A DNA stretch of 47,659 nucleotides from an uncultured Myxococcales bacterium (GCA_937872925.1 CALMUT010000265.1:1-47659); one strand, 5' to 3'; positions 24,644 to 34,116 are shown, counted from the stretch's first letter. The notes: a model not told the origin generated them from the sequence alone. Made by a program: numbers and translations.

Positions 24644-26109
24644 CCCGTCTGGGCTGCGTCGGTTAGATCCACCACGCTGACGTCGAGGCGTAGCTCCGCG
24701 GAGATGGCTGAAGCGAAGCGTTGGCGCCGCGGGTCGCCGGCGCCGAAAATGCGCACGGCGTCAACGGCGGGGGCCAACCCGCGGAGCAGCTCTGCGCTGC
24801 GCTGGAAGGAACCCAAGCGCTCCAAGCCGATCACGACACGCAAACGGTGTTGCGGATCCCAGCCGGCCTGGTGTTCTGCCAGGCTGCGCAGCGCACTCTG
24901 GGTGGCGCTGTCCGCCGCGAGCTTCGCCGTGTCCGTCCAGAGTGCAAGGTCGGTGACGCCGGCTTCCCTGGCGCGCTTGACGTCGTCGGCACTGATGCGA
25001 TGGGCAAGTAGCCATACGGTCGGTGTCGGCGCGGCGCGCGTTTCGGCAAGGTGCTGCTCCGTGAGGTCATCGCTCGCGTAGACCACCCGCTGCCCTTGGG
25101 TCTGCCAAGCGTCGCGACGCCAGGGTTCGATGCGCGCTAGCGGTGGCACCAGCCCGGCGCCCGCTCGCAGCTCGAAGTAGCTGAGCCAAGCGCCGCCGCA
25201 CCGCGTGCGCAGAGCACAGCCGCTGCACTGGGGCCCGTGGCGTTTGTTGCCGTGGTTGTCCAGGCCCCGTGCCGAGGGTTCGGAGCCGCCCAAGCGCTGA
25301 ATGGCGGCTTCGGTGGCTTCGACGGACGTGGAATCATCGTCGCTCCAGCCGACGCAGAGCGGCAATCCGCAGTAGGGATTGAGCAGCACGATCCCGTGCG
25401 ACCGCGCGCGAGCGCGTGCGCGCCGTACTTCCGCCCCCAGGATGTCGTAGTCCGGCAGCAGATCCGTGTTTTCACGCGCGCGCCCATGGGGTTGCACAGC
25501 AGAGAGGGAAATCGTGCGCACGGCGGGCAGCCGACGGGCAACGAAGTCCACATAGGCTGCGACGCGGTCTTGGGTGCGGCGCGCGATGACGGGGTTGAGC
25601 GTTACGGCGATGTTGGCCGCCGTCAGGGCGTCGATGCCGTCCAGACAGCGCTGGAACGCGCCGTCGAGGCCGGCGAGAAAGTCGTGGTGGGCCGCGTCGT
25701 CCGAGAGCAGCGAGACGAACGCCGACGTGGCGCCGGCGTCCGACAGCGCTCGGGCGTAGCCGTCGTCGATCAGCACGGCATTGGTTTGTATCTCGACGAA
25801 GGGCACGCCGCCGGCGCGGGCGCGGGCGACGACTTGCAGCAGGCGATCCCGGTATAGTGTGGGTTCGCCGCCGGAAATCGTCAGGGTCTGCTCGCCACCC
25901 GCGATGGCGGCGTCGACCTCGTCGAGCACGGCCTGCAGTTCGGGAGTGGGCTTTGCGTAGTCTTCGACTGGCACATTGCAGAACGGGCAACGTTCGTTGC
26001 AGGCCATGGTCAAGCGCAACAGGCCCTTGGTCGCGTGATTCGCTTCACCGAGGGCGCTACTAGTCACGACGTTCAGCCGCACCCGCTCTGGTTCCTTCGA
26101 CGTGTCCAT
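24640..26109 (-). CDS. Radical SAM protein with SPASM-like cysteines and extra C-terminal domain
   Basis: A 489-residue protein. The radical SAM motif is CNERCPFC (Cys37, Cys41, Cys44), followed by TISGGEPTLYRD and EIQTNAV, the usual SAM-binding strands. A second cysteine set (NPYCGLPLCVGW, then CSGCALRTRCGG, ~250-310) looks like an auxiliary SPASM-type cluster region, as in peptide- and protein-modifying members. The final ~170 residues (VWLLAHRISADDVKRAREAG, RLRVVIGLERLG, AVDAVRIFGAGDP) look like an added alpha/beta domain that I do not recognise. It is the last gene of a minus-strand run headed by the exporter genes, 81 bases downstream of the histidine kinase. No precursor peptide is visible nearby. 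Confidence 0.88.
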   Translation of the reverse strand: MDTSKEPERVRLNVVTSSALGEANHATKGLLRLTMACNERCPFCNVPVEDYAKPTPELQAVLDEVDAAIAGGEQTLTISGGEPTLYRDRLLQVVARARAGGVPFVEIQTNAVLIDDGYARALSDAGATSAFVSLLSDDAAHHDFLAGLDGAFQRCLDGIDALTAANIAVTLNPVIARRTQDRVAAYVDFVARRLPAVRTISLSAVQPHGRARENTDLLPDYDILGAEVRRARARARSHGIVLLNPYCGLPLCVGWSDDDSTSVEATEAAIQRLGGSEPSARGLDNHGNKRHGPQCSGCALRTRCGGAWLSYFELRAGAGLVPPLARIEPWRRDAWQTQGQRVVYASDDLTEQHLAETRAAPTPTVWLLAHRISADDVKRAREAGVTDLALWTDTAKLAADSATQSALRSLAEHQAGWDPQHRLRVVIGLERLGSFQRSAELLRGLAPAVDAVRIFGAGDPRRQRFASAISAELRLDVSVVDLTDAAQTG

Positions 26110-26190
26110 GCGCTCAAGCCGCTCCCAAGCATGATGGACGGCGCTGAGCGGGCGGTCCAGTCTGGGCGGCTTGGCGGGCCCGAAAGGCGC

Positions 26191-28719
26191 TCACGCAGCG
26201 CGAGGCGCTTGAGAGTGTACTGGGGGCTCTAGGGGCAGGGTGATCTTGAACGTCGTGCCCTCCCCGGGGGCGGACTCGACCTCAATACTGCCGCCGTGCC
26301 GGTCGACGATCACCGTGTGCGCCAGCGCAAGTCCTTGCCCGGTGCCTTTGCCGACTTCTTTGGTCGTGAAGAATGGATCGAAGACCCGCGCGCGTACGTC
26401 TTCGGGCATGCCGCAGCCGCTGTCGGAAATGTGGACCTCCGCGCAGCCATCACCGTGCGAGGTGGCGATGGTGATCTTGCCTTTTCCGGCTGCGCCGTCA
26501 CCTACTACGTTGGAGATGGCGTGGGCGGCGTTGACGACCATGTTCAGGATCACTTGATTGAAGTCGTTGGGCAGACACGTCACCGGAGGCAGGTCCGGGG
26601 CAAGATCGAATTCGACGTCCGCGACATACTTCCACTCGTTGCGGGCGACGGTCACCGTGGTTTGGATGGCGCGGTTCAGATCCGCTGGAATGAAGTGCTG
26701 TTCACCGGGATGGGAGAACTCTTTCATGGCGCGGACGATGGTGGCGATGCGGTCCAGCCCGTCCAGGCTTTGCTCCACGCTCTTCGGGATTTCTTCCTGC
26801 AAGAACGCGAGACGCGTCTTGCGCACGGTCGCTGCAATTTCTTTGCGCAATTCCGGGGCGACGCTGTCGTCTGCGCCCAGACGCAGCAGCAGCTCAAAGA
26901 TGGCGGCGAGGCGCTTGAATCCGTCCCGCACAAAGTGCGTATTGTCGCTGACGAACTGGGTCGGTGTGTTGATTTCGTGAGCGATGCCCGCCGCCAGCCG
27001 GCCCACGGCCTCGAGCTTTTGCGCGCGGACGACCTCGGCTTCGAGGGAGCGTTGCTCGGTGATGTCTTGGATCACGATGATGGCAAAGCGCGCGTCGCCT
27101 TCTAAGGACACGCTCACGCCGGTCATTTGCACGGGAATGAGTCGGTCGTCGGTCTCGAGCAAGATGTCGTCGGCGACGCCGGACTCGCCGGCGAGGGCCA
27201 GGGCGATGGGGTAGTCTTCGGCTGGGTACGGGGCGTCCGTGCCGGTCCTGCGCGCGCCCAGGAGCCGGACCCAGTCGTCCCCGGGACCGTAGTCCAAGAA
27301 GGCGTCGGAAAGCTGGCAAGCTGAGTGGTTTGCGTAGACCGGCGCGCCGACTTGGTCCAGCACCAACACCGACAGCGGCAGCGCGTCCAAGATCCGAGTC
27401 AGGCGCGCTTCACTGCGGCGCCGCGCAGCCTCGGCCTCACGCTGTCGGCTGACGTCTTCGCACACGCCGACGAGGCACGGGGCACCGAGTTCGGACACCA
27501 CCACGCGGCCGCGAAGGGCCACATGGCGCGGCTCGCCGCTTTCCGTGGCCACCTTGTACGCGACTTCGAAGTCCTGCTTGTGATCGAACGCGGCCTGGAT
27601 GGACGCCGCGACGACGTCGCGCTCTTCGGGCACGACGGTGGCGAGCCACTCCGCCCGGGAGGCAGTGGCGGCGCCGTCCGAAGCTCCGACCACGCGCTGG
27701 AAATGCTCGTCGCGGATGAGGCTGTCTTGTTCTAAGTGGTAGGCGAAGGTCGCGATGCGGCTGGCATTCAGTGCCATCTGCAGCTGCGCTTGTTGCTCCC
27801 CGATCAGCTCTTCGGCTTCACGGCGCGCGTGCACTTGCCGGGCGAGGTCGCGGATTGCTTCGCGCAGCTCTTGCCGGCTCGCGTAGTGATAGTGCATCAG
27901 CGCACCCACCGGGGTCGCGTAGCCCAGGATCTTCAGCCAATGGGCGCTGTCGAACCAGTGGTCGAACAACATATGGGAGCCCAGCAGCATGTAGCACTCA
28001 CCCGCGATGGTGATGGCGAGCATGAGAGCGAGGCTTTTGTTGAACAGTGACCAGCCCGTGCGGATGCGAATCGCGAAGATCCCCAGCGCGACGGCGCACA
28101 TGCCCAGGGGCACGAGCTCGATGGGCCGCCCCAGCCACGCTCCCCGCAGAGGAACGGTCAACGGCCAGACCTTCTCCGCTATGAGCGTAGACAGAGGACC
28201 GGTGGCGGCGACGGCGCTGCCAAGCAGGACGACGCTGGCGAGAAACCTGCGGGATTGGTTCTGCGCGTTGACTTGGGGGTGAACGGCAAACGCCACGGCC
28301 AGAGCCAAGGCGGTCACCGTGCGCGAGGCTGCCCAGCTGGCCGGAGCCAATAGCAACATGTCGCCGTGGGATGCCTCGATGGCAACTCGAGTGTGGACGA
28401 CGTCCACCCCGCCGCTGCACAGCAGTACCAGGGCCGCCAAAAGGGCCGCGGGATCTCGCCGGGAAGCGTATTCGGCGAGCAATAGCGCTCCGCCGATCAG
28501 CGCCAATGCCGCGGCGCTCCAATCCAGGATCAAGTGGTCGATGGCGTGGGCCGCGATCGGCGAGACCTCCCCGCTGGCCAAAGATGCCGAATTCGTGCCG
28601 AAGTTGAATGCTTCGAGGTCGAGGCCGAGAGCCCAAGCCGCGAGTGGCGCCACAACGGCGAGCGCCGTGCTGGCCTGGACCCAAGGGGGGATTTCGATGC
28701 TGATCCTACGTTGCTCCAC
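26191..28719 (-). CDS. Membrane sensor histidine kinase with MASE3-like N-terminus and PAS domains
   Basis: An 842-residue kinase. The first ~285 residues hold about seven or eight membrane segments with SGGVDVVHT, WAASRTVTALAL and HWLKILGY, resembling the MASE3 sensor domain. A coiled coil (ELREAIRDLARQVHARREAE) leads to two PAS domains (~310-430 and ~445-560, the latter ending FAIIVIQDITEQ). HisKA has GIAHEINTPTQFV with His581. HATPase has QVILNMVVNAAHAI, SDSGCGMPEDV, FFTTKEVGKGTGQGLALA and GEGTTFKITLPL. There is no receiver, so a separate response regulator must exist; none is in this window. GTG 28719 is the start. It lies 78 bases after the second permease gene on the same strand, suggesting cotranscription with the exporter. 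Confidence 0.92.
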   Translation of the reverse strand: MEQRRISIEIPPWVQASTALAVVAPLAAWALGLDLEAFNFGTNSASLASGEVSPIAAHAIDHLILDWSAAALALIGGALLLAEYASRRDPAALLAALVLLCSGGVDVVHTRVAIEASHGDMLLLAPASWAASRTVTALALAVAFAVHPQVNAQNQSRRFLASVVLLGSAVAATGPLSTLIAEKVWPLTVPLRGAWLGRPIELVPLGMCAVALGIFAIRIRTGWSLFNKSLALMLAITIAGECYMLLGSHMLFDHWFDSAHWLKILGYATPVGALMHYHYASRQELREAIRDLARQVHARREAEELIGEQQAQLQMALNASRIATFAYHLEQDSLIRDEHFQRVVGASDGAATASRAEWLATVVPEERDVVAASIQAAFDHKQDFEVAYKVATESGEPRHVALRGRVVVSELGAPCLVGVCEDVSRQREAEAARRRSEARLTRILDALPLSVLVLDQVGAPVYANHSACQLSDAFLDYGPGDDWVRLLGARRTGTDAPYPAEDYPIALALAGESGVADDILLETDDRLIPVQMTGVSVSLEGDARFAIIVIQDITEQRSLEAEVVRAQKLEAVGRLAAGIAHEINTPTQFVSDNTHFVRDGFKRLAAIFELLLRLGADDSVAPELRKEIAATVRKTRLAFLQEEIPKSVEQSLDGLDRIATIVRAMKEFSHPGEQHFIPADLNRAIQTTVTVARNEWKYVADVEFDLAPDLPPVTCLPNDFNQVILNMVVNAAHAISNVVGDGAAGKGKITIATSHGDGCAEVHISDSGCGMPEDVRARVFDPFFTTKEVGKGTGQGLALAHTVIVDRHGGSIEVESAPGEGTTFKITLPLEPPVHSQAPRAA

Positions 28720-28797
28720 GGTCCCTAAAGGACGTGAACGGCACCGGGTCTTGGGGGTTGAATCCCAGGCTGCCGCAATAGTTGCGCGAGCAGGCCA

Positions 28798-29964
28798 CTA
28801 GTCCCGCATGGCGTCGACGGCCGACACCGAGGCCGCCCGCAGGGCGGGGAAGAACCCGCCCAGCACGCCCATCACTCCGCCGAAGCCAAGGGCGATGGCC
28901 AGAATGCGCGGCGTGGGTGTGAACTGAAACACGATCTCGCTCCAGGTCGAAAAGTTCATCATCGAGAACTTCACCAGACCCATGGCTAGGGCAGCCACGA
29001 CGCCCATCGCTCCGCCAATCAGTGCGATCAGCAAGGACTCGAACAGGAACGACAGCACGATGTTTGTTCGCGTGAACCCCAAAGCGCGCAGCACGCCGAC
29101 TTCTCGCCGGCGGTTGGCCACAGCAGCATACATCGTGATCGTCGCACCGATCATCGCCCCGATGCTGAAGAAGACGGCGATCAGAACGCCCATGACCGTG
29201 ATGAACATCGTCGTGCCTTCACTCTGACGCTCGTAGAACTCGGGTTCGGGGATCGCGACCAAACCCAGTCGCTTGTCGCCCTCGATGGCGGCCTGGAAGC
29301 CTTCGAAGCGGCTGGGTGAATCCAGTCGCACGCGCACGCTCGAGACCACGCCGCGCCGCCCAAAGGCCTCGCGCACGACATCCACGTCGCCCCAGACTTC
29401 GCTTTCAAACGCGCTGCCGCCTGCGGAGAACACACCGACGACCTTCACTGGGCGGTTCTTGCGCAGCTCGAAAGAATCCCCGAGCTTCAGCCCCTTGAAG
29501 CGCCCGCTGATGGCGCGGCCTGCGATGACTTCGTCGGTGCCGGGCTGCGCGGGGCGCCCCTCGTCGAGTTTGACGTTCGTGCGGAAGTCCATCACATCCG
29601 CGGGCACGCCGCGGATCTGCACGTTGGTCTTGCCCTTGCCGTCGGAGGTTTCCATGAACGCCACGACCAGGGTTTCCCCGACCGCCATCGGCGTCCCGTC
29701 GGACTTGGCCTTCACCCCCGGCGCGGAACGAATGATTCCCACGGTGGGGTCTTCGATGCTGCTCGAAAGCTCGGCGTCGTTTCCCTTGCGCAACACAATG
29801 GCGGTGTCCGCAGTTCCGGAGGTCTGCATGGTGCGCGCGAGCCCTTCGGACAGCATCAAGGCCGCCGCCAATACAAAGACAACCAGGGCGATGCCGCTGG
29901 CTGATGCGATCGTCGTGGCCTTGCGTACGGCGAGATTGCGAACGTTGTAGGATAGCGGAATCAT
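28798..29964 (-). CDS. ABC transporter permease, MacB/FtsX type (second permease)
   Basis: A 388-residue permease. One N-terminal membrane segment (TTIASASGIALVVFVLAAAL), a large extracytoplasmic domain (~50-250) and three C-terminal membrane segments follow the FtsX/MacB pattern. The conserved cytoplasmic motif NRRREVGVLRALGFTRTNIV precedes the third segment, and the end GFFPALRAASVSAVDAMRD is typical. It has no fused ATPase. The start overlaps the stop of the preceding permease gene by four bases. With that permease it would form a heterodimer driven by the ATPase at 31124-31804 in type VII-ABC mechanotransmission, moving a substrate from the periplasmic side. Confidence 0.92.
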   Translation of the reverse strand: MIPLSYNVRNLAVRKATTIASASGIALVVFVLAAALMLSEGLARTMQTSGTADTAIVLRKGNDAELSSSIEDPTVGIIRSAPGVKAKSDGTPMAVGETLVVAFMETSDGKGKTNVQIRGVPADVMDFRTNVKLDEGRPAQPGTDEVIAGRAISGRFKGLKLGDSFELRKNRPVKVVGVFSAGGSAFESEVWGDVDVVREAFGRRGVVSSVRVRLDSPSRFEGFQAAIEGDKRLGLVAIPEPEFYERQSEGTTMFITVMGVLIAVFFSIGAMIGATITMYAAVANRRREVGVLRALGFTRTNIVLSFLFESLLIALIGGAMGVVAALAMGLVKFSMMNFSTWSEIVFQFTPTPRILAIALGFGGVMGVLGGFFPALRAASVSAVDAMRD

Positions 29965-31127
29965 CCGAGCCTCCGCAGCGCGTCAACGGCGTCGAGCTTG
30001 GAAGCGCGCCAGGCCGGGATCAGCGCGGCGAAGAGTGCCAAGCCGATGGCCAGGACAACCGCGGCGACCGCAACCGGCACGGGGATACGGAAGTAGGGAA
30101 ACCAGGAGCCCATGTTCTCTTCGAGGAACCGCCCTAGACCTTGCTGCACGATGGGATAGGAAAGTGCCAAACCCGTGAGGCCCCCTAGAAAGCCAATGAA
30201 CATGCTCTCCCCGATGATGAACCGCACGATGTGGCCAGGCTGAAAACCCAACGCCAGCAGGACGCCGTATTCTCGCGTGCGCTCGCGCACGCCCATGGCG
30301 ATCGTGTTGCCTAGGATCAGCATCATGATCGCCAAGATCACGATGCTCACGACGTCGAGGGCCGTGAGGATCGCCGAAGCTGCGCCGACGAACTGTGAGT
30401 TCAGGGCGCGCTCGCTCATGGTCTGCACTTGAATGTCGCGGTCGTCGAATTTCTTGTCGATCGCCGCGCTGATTTCCGGCCCCTTGGACTCGTGCTCGAT
30501 GTTGCTGGTGATCCAGCCGATCTTGTCGCGCCAGCCTTCGGGCAAGGACTCGTTCATATAGTCCCAGTGGAAGAGAAACTGCGCCTGATCCACAGAGCGC
30601 CTCGAAGCCGTGTAGATGCCGCGGATCCGAAACTTCCAGTCGCCCGTGTAGATGGTGCCCGTCAGGGTGACTTCGTCGCCCACATTCCAGCCGAACTGCT
30701 TGGCTAGGTTCTTGCCAATGATGGCGCCCTGGCGGTCGGCTTTCCATGCTGCCAGTTGTTCTGGCGGCACCACCATGTCCGTGTAGACGTCGAAGAAGGT
30801 TTCCGTGTCCACCGCCATGTTGGCGAAGAACTCGCTGTCCCGGGTGGGATGTTTGGCGCCGAACCAGTTCAGGTAGGTCGCCTTTTTCACGCCGGGGACG
30901 GCTCGCACGACGTCCACGTAGCGTTTGGGTAGCGGCATCACAAAGGTGACCTTGTGCCACGTCGCCAGTCGGTCTTGAGCCGCGTACTCCGCCGCTGAGT
31001 TCCAAGCGTCGAGCACCGTGCGCAGCATGACGAAAGACAGAACGGCAACGGCCACGCCGAGCACCGTCAGCACCGTGCGGAGCCGATTGCGGTTGACGTT
31101 CTTGATGGCCAGGGAGCCGAGGGTCAC
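29961..31127 (-). CDS. ABC transporter permease, MacB/FtsX type (first permease)
   Basis: A 388-residue permease with the same length and layout as its neighbour but different sequence. The first segment is RLRTVLTVLGVAVAVLSFVML, then a periplasmic domain (~50-250) containing IIGKNLAKQFGWNVGDEVTL. The C-terminal trio of segments follows the motif RERTREYGVLLALGFQPGHIV. The end reads LIPAWRASKLDAVDALRRLG. It overlaps the ATPase gene upstream and the second permease downstream by four bases each, so all are translationally coupled. Two non-identical permeases plus a separate fusion protein resemble a split MacAB or Lol-like exporter. Confidence 0.92.
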   Translation of the reverse strand: MTLGSLAIKNVNRNRLRTVLTVLGVAVAVLSFVMLRTVLDAWNSAAEYAAQDRLATWHKVTFVMPLPKRYVDVVRAVPGVKKATYLNWFGAKHPTRDSEFFANMAVDTETFFDVYTDMVVPPEQLAAWKADRQGAIIGKNLAKQFGWNVGDEVTLTGTIYTGDWKFRIRGIYTASRRSVDQAQFLFHWDYMNESLPEGWRDKIGWITSNIEHESKGPEISAAIDKKFDDRDIQVQTMSERALNSQFVGAASAILTALDVVSIVILAIMMLILGNTIAMGVRERTREYGVLLALGFQPGHIVRFIIGESMFIGFLGGLTGLALSYPIVQQGLGRFLEENMGSWFPYFRIPVPVAVAAVVLAIGLALFAALIPAWRASKLDAVDALRRLG

Positions 31128-31804
31128 GCCAGCTGCCCTTTGTCCAGCTTGCGAATGAGCGTGGCGCGCTCCGCCGCCGCCGGGTCATGGGTGACCATCA
31201 GGATGGTCTTGTCGAATTCCTTGTTCAGCTTTTCCAGGAGCCCCAAGATCTCGTCGGCGCTCTGACGATCGAGCTCGCCGGTCGGCTCGTCGGCGACGAT
31301 GATGGTGGGGTCGTGCACGATGGCGCGGGCCACGCCCACGCGTTGCTCCTGTCCGCCGGAGAGTTGGTTCGGACGGTGGTCCATGCGGTCTTCGAGGCCC
31401 ACCACCCGCAGCGCGGTTGCAGCGCGCGTCTTGCGCTCCGCAGCGGGCAGCTTGGTGAGCAGCAAGGGCAGCTCGACGTTCTCTTGGGCCGTCAGCACCG
31501 GGATCAGATTGAAATGCTGAAAAATGAAGCCGATGTGGCTCGAACGCCATTTGGATAGCTGGCCGTCACTCAACTTGGAAATGTCCTGCCCGGCGACTTC
31601 CAAGCTTCCCTTGGTGGGGCGATCCAGTCCCGCGATCAGGTTGAGCAGCGTGGTTTTGCCGGAGCCACTCGGCCCCATCAGCGCTTCAAAGGCACCTTTG
31701 GGAATGTTCAAGTCCAGATCGCTCAGGACCTCCAGACGCTCTTTGCCGCGAGTGAAGGTCTTGTTGATGCCCTTGAGCTTGATGATGTGTTCGGTTTCAC
31801 TCAC
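31124..31804 (-). CDS. ABC transporter ATP-binding protein, MacB/LolD type
   Basis: A 226-residue ATPase. Walker A is GPSGSGKTT (~44-52), the Q-loop is [10 protein letters not shown], the signature is [14 protein letters not shown], Walker B is [12 protein letters not shown] and the H-loop is [11 protein letters not shown]. The FQ-F/Y-NLIP type Q-loop is typical of the LolD/MacB/FtsE group. It powers the two permeases encoded next. The signature reads GGQEQR rather than the usual GGQQQR, a mild variant. Its ends overlap both neighbours by four bases (ATGA). Confidence 0.95.
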   Translation of the reverse strand: MSETEHIIKLKGINKTFTRGKERLEVLSDLDLNIPKGAFEALMGPSGSGKTTLLNLIAGLDRPTKGSLEVAGQDISKLSDGQLSKWRSSHIGFIFQHFNLIPVLTAQENVELPLLLTKLPAAERKTRAATALRVVGLEDRMDHRPNQLSGGQEQRVGVARAIVHDPTIIVADEPTGELDRQSADEILGLLEKLNKEFDKTILMVTHDPAAAERATLIRKLDKGQLA

Positions 31805-33021
31805 GAGTTGTTTCCCTCTTTCACGTCGCGTCCGTCTTCGAGCTCCGGCGGCGGATCCCGGACGACCCGCGCGCCGTCCGGGGGACCCTCCAACAGTTCG
31901 AATCCCGTGCCGACTTCTTCACCTAGGCGGACGGTACGCATGCGTACTTTTCCGTTGTCGATCACGAACACGACCTTCGCGCCGGAACGTTCCGTCACTG
32001 CGGACTTCGGCACGACGACCTTGGCTTTGGCTTTCAGTGTGGCTTCGTCGAGCTTCTTCTCCAGGAAGTTCACCCGCGCGGCCATCTCTGGCAGCACGCC
32101 GTCGGTCTTGTCCACGAAGCGGACCTTCACGGTCACTGTGGCTTTGGCGCGATCGACTCGCGGACCGATCTGGGCGACTTCTCCGCGCCAGCGCTTGTTG
32201 GGAAACGCATCCAGCACGATTTCCGTGGGCGCGCCGCGCTCGAGCAAGTGTACGCGGCCCTCGGGCACGTCGGTTTCGATCATGATCGAATCCAAATCGA
32301 CCAGTTTGGCGATGGCGCCGACGAAGGGTCCGACCATGGCGCCGACCCCGGCGGGCTTGCCAATCACGGTGCCATTGATCGGCGCCGTCACGGTCATGTA
32401 GTCGAGATTGACTTGCAGGTTCTTGACCTCCGAGCGCGCCGCTTTGACCTGCGACTCCGAAGCCTCGACCTGCTTTTGGAGCGCCCGGGTCTGCGCGGCC
32501 AAGTCGTCGGCCACTGCCGGCGCGCTGATGCCTTCTTTGACCAACGCCTGCTCGCGCGCGAGCTTGATCTTGGCTGCCGCTAGGTCCGCCTTCGCGACCT
32601 CTGCGCGAGCACCGGCAGTGGCTATCTGCGAGCGCGCCGCGCTGATTGCCGCTTTGCGATCGGCGTTTTCCAAGATAGCGATCACCTGGCCCAGCTGGAC
32701 CTGCTCGCCTTCCTTGATCTTGATTTCTTTGACGCGGCCGGCCACCACCGGACCCACCTCGCTGGACTCCTGCGCCACGATGTAGCCACTGCTCGTCAGC
32801 TTCACCGACGCCTGCGCGGGGCTCAGTGTCATGATCTCTGTGACCTGGACCTCGGGCTTGAACAGGCGCGCCTCAAGCTGCGGGATCGCGAAGTACACCC
32901 CCGCAGCCGTCGCGCCGAGCACGCCCACCCAAAGCAACTTCTTCCATAGGCCGGAGGCTGGCTGAGGAGCGTCTCGGTTCAGCTTCAAAGAAGCCAAGTC
33001 GTTGGAGAGTTGGTCCGCCAT
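31801..33021 (-). CDS. Periplasmic membrane fusion protein (HlyD/MacA-like)
   Basis: A 406-residue adaptor. After ~25 cytoplasmic residues (MADQLSNDLASLKLN) one membrane segment follows (LLWVGVLGATAAGVYFAI). Then come a lipoyl half (SSEVGPVVAGRVKEIKIKEG), a long alpha-helical hairpin (~105-200, AARSQIATAGARAEVAKADL), the second lipoyl half (MTVTAPINGTVIGKPAGVGA) and a beta barrel (VLDAFPNKRWRGEVAQIGP). It would link the inner-membrane permeases to an outer-membrane channel, which is not encoded here. ATG 33021 gives the natural N-terminus; the frame extends to 33123 without support. This is the first gene of the exporter operon, divergent from a PilZ gene. Confidence 0.92.
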   Translation of the reverse strand: MADQLSNDLASLKLNRDAPQPASGLWKKLLWVGVLGATAAGVYFAIPQLEARLFKPEVQVTEIMTLSPAQASVKLTSSGYIVAQESSEVGPVVAGRVKEIKIKEGEQVQLGQVIAILENADRKAAISAARSQIATAGARAEVAKADLAAAKIKLAREQALVKEGISAPAVADDLAAQTRALQKQVEASESQVKAARSEVKNLQVNLDYMTVTAPINGTVIGKPAGVGAMVGPFVGAIAKLVDLDSIMIETDVPEGRVHLLERGAPTEIVLDAFPNKRWRGEVAQIGPRVDRAKATVTVKVRFVDKTDGVLPEMAARVNFLEKKLDEATLKAKAKVVVPKSAVTERSGAKVVFVIDNGKVRMRTVRLGEEVGTGFELLEGPPDGARVVRDPPPELEDGRDVKEGNNS

Positions 33022-33154
33022 GCCCCTGGCCAGGGACTTAACGCGCGTCACAGCGCTGGTCAAACGTCCTGTGCCTGGGTTGAAGCGCCGAGCTTTTCCC
33101 GGGGAAGCGGGCCCTTCATTCAACTATTCGGCGAGGCGACCGTTCACCAAGAGT

Positions 33155-33535
33155 ATGCACGGCCCCGCCATCGTCAGTTCCGAACGCCGGCGCCACCCAC
33201 GCGCCCAGCTTGCCGCCGCCGCCAGCGTCACCACGGACGTTGGCGACAGTGCACCCGCTTCGGTGCGCGACATTTCCGTGGGGGGCGCGAGCCTCGTGAG
33301 CAAGCGCCCGCTGCCCTTGGGCAGTACCGTAGACATACACGTGACCTCGGGGCGCCTCCGCGGGGTGCGGCTCCGCGCCGAGGTCGTGCAGTCCAAGCCA
33401 GACACGGGGCAGGTCGGAGTGCGGTTTTCTGACGCGCCCTCTTTCATCGAATCGCTGATCCAAGACACCGTGCTCGCGGAGTTAGCGAAGCTGGCCGAGT
33501 ATGGTGCGCTGGGCGCAGCCATCAAGCGTGCGTGA
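33155..33535 (+). CDS. PilZ-domain protein (second copy)
   Basis: A 126-residue soluble PilZ protein: ERRRHPRAQLAA provides the RxxxR motif, VRDISVGGASLV the D/NxSxxG motif, and QVGVRFSDAPSF the last strand. A short C-terminal helix (VLAELAKLAEYGALGAAIKRA) extends beyond the barrel. It is a likely c-di-GMP effector. ATG 33155 matches the family N-terminus; the open frame from 33002 would overlap the exporter operon start. The 133-base gap to the divergent fusion-protein gene should hold both promoters, but neither is clear. The stop is only two bases from the end of the convergent downstream gene. Confidence 0.85.
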   Translation: MHGPAIVSSERRRHPRAQLAAAASVTTDVGDSAPASVRDISVGGASLVSKRPLPLGSTVDIHVTSGRLRGVRLRAEVVQSKPDTGQVGVRFSDAPSFIESLIQDTVLAELAKLAEYGALGAAIKRA

Positions 33536-33537
33536 CC

Positions 33538-34116
33538 TCAGCCTGATTCCGGGGTCGGCTCCCACTCGGCGCTGAGCACACAGACGGCCGCGCCGCTTGC
33601 CTGGCAGCAAACCTCGCGCACGCGCAGGTCTTGGATCCCGGCCATGCTGCCTGCGCGCTCGAAGAAGCTGCGTGCCGTCAAGCAGTTGGTGCGCGTCGCG
33701 TGCCCTTCGAAGTCGTGTTGGATCTCCGTGCCATTGCGGGTGGTCTTCGCAAGCCAGACACGACCGTAGTCGTACAGCGACGGATACAGGGAGATCAGCT
33801 TTTGGAAGAAGGCCACGGGGCTCTGGCCCATGGCGAAGAAGCTCTGGTAGGTGGAAGGCAGGTTTTGCTCGGCCGAAAATGCGCCGAGCTCGGTGCATAC
33901 TTCTGCCGGCTGTCCGCCCATCTCCTGCACGATGGCGTCTTCGAGAGCCGCGACCGCGGCAGCCGGATACCAGGAGCTGGCCAGCACGCTCAGCGACCAG
34001 TGGCTGCGGTCGTCCTCGCTCAGCCGGCCCAGCACGCGTTGCCAGCCAGCATCACCGAGTTCGTGCAGGACGAACTGGCGGCGCGTGCGCACTGTGGACC
34101 CTTTGACAGCCGCCAT
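33538..34116 (-). CDS. DUF2378/HNOB-like myxobacterial protein
   Basis: A 192-residue soluble protein beginning MAAVKGSTVRTRRQFVLHEL. A helical N-terminal half (GWQRVLGRLSEDDRSHW, SWYPAAAVAALEDAIV) is followed by FFQKLISLYPSLYDYGRVWLA and a beta C-terminal half with VREVCCQASGAAVCVLSAEW. This order (KGS start, WYP, dYGR, two late cysteines) matches my memory of a paralog family common in myxobacteria, annotated as DUF2378/TIGR02265 or HNOB-like. Whether it binds heme or a lipid is unknown. The start at 34116 is chosen from the family-like N-terminus; a TTG at 34152 is possible. Confidence 0.6.
   Translation of the reverse strand: MAAVKGSTVRTRRQFVLHELGDAGWQRVLGRLSEDDRSHWSLSVLASSWYPAAAVAALEDAIVQEMGGQPAEVCTELGAFSAEQNLPSTYQSFFAMGQSPVAFFQKLISLYPSLYDYGRVWLAKTTRNGTEIQHDFEGHATRTNCLTARSFFERAGSMAGIQDLRVREVCCQASGAAVCVLSAEWEPTPESG

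Noticed and set aside
24640..33021. Calling the cluster a RiPP biosynthetic locus
   Set aside because: No precursor peptide, leader-binding domain or peptidase is visible; only a radical SAM enzyme and an exporter are near each other.
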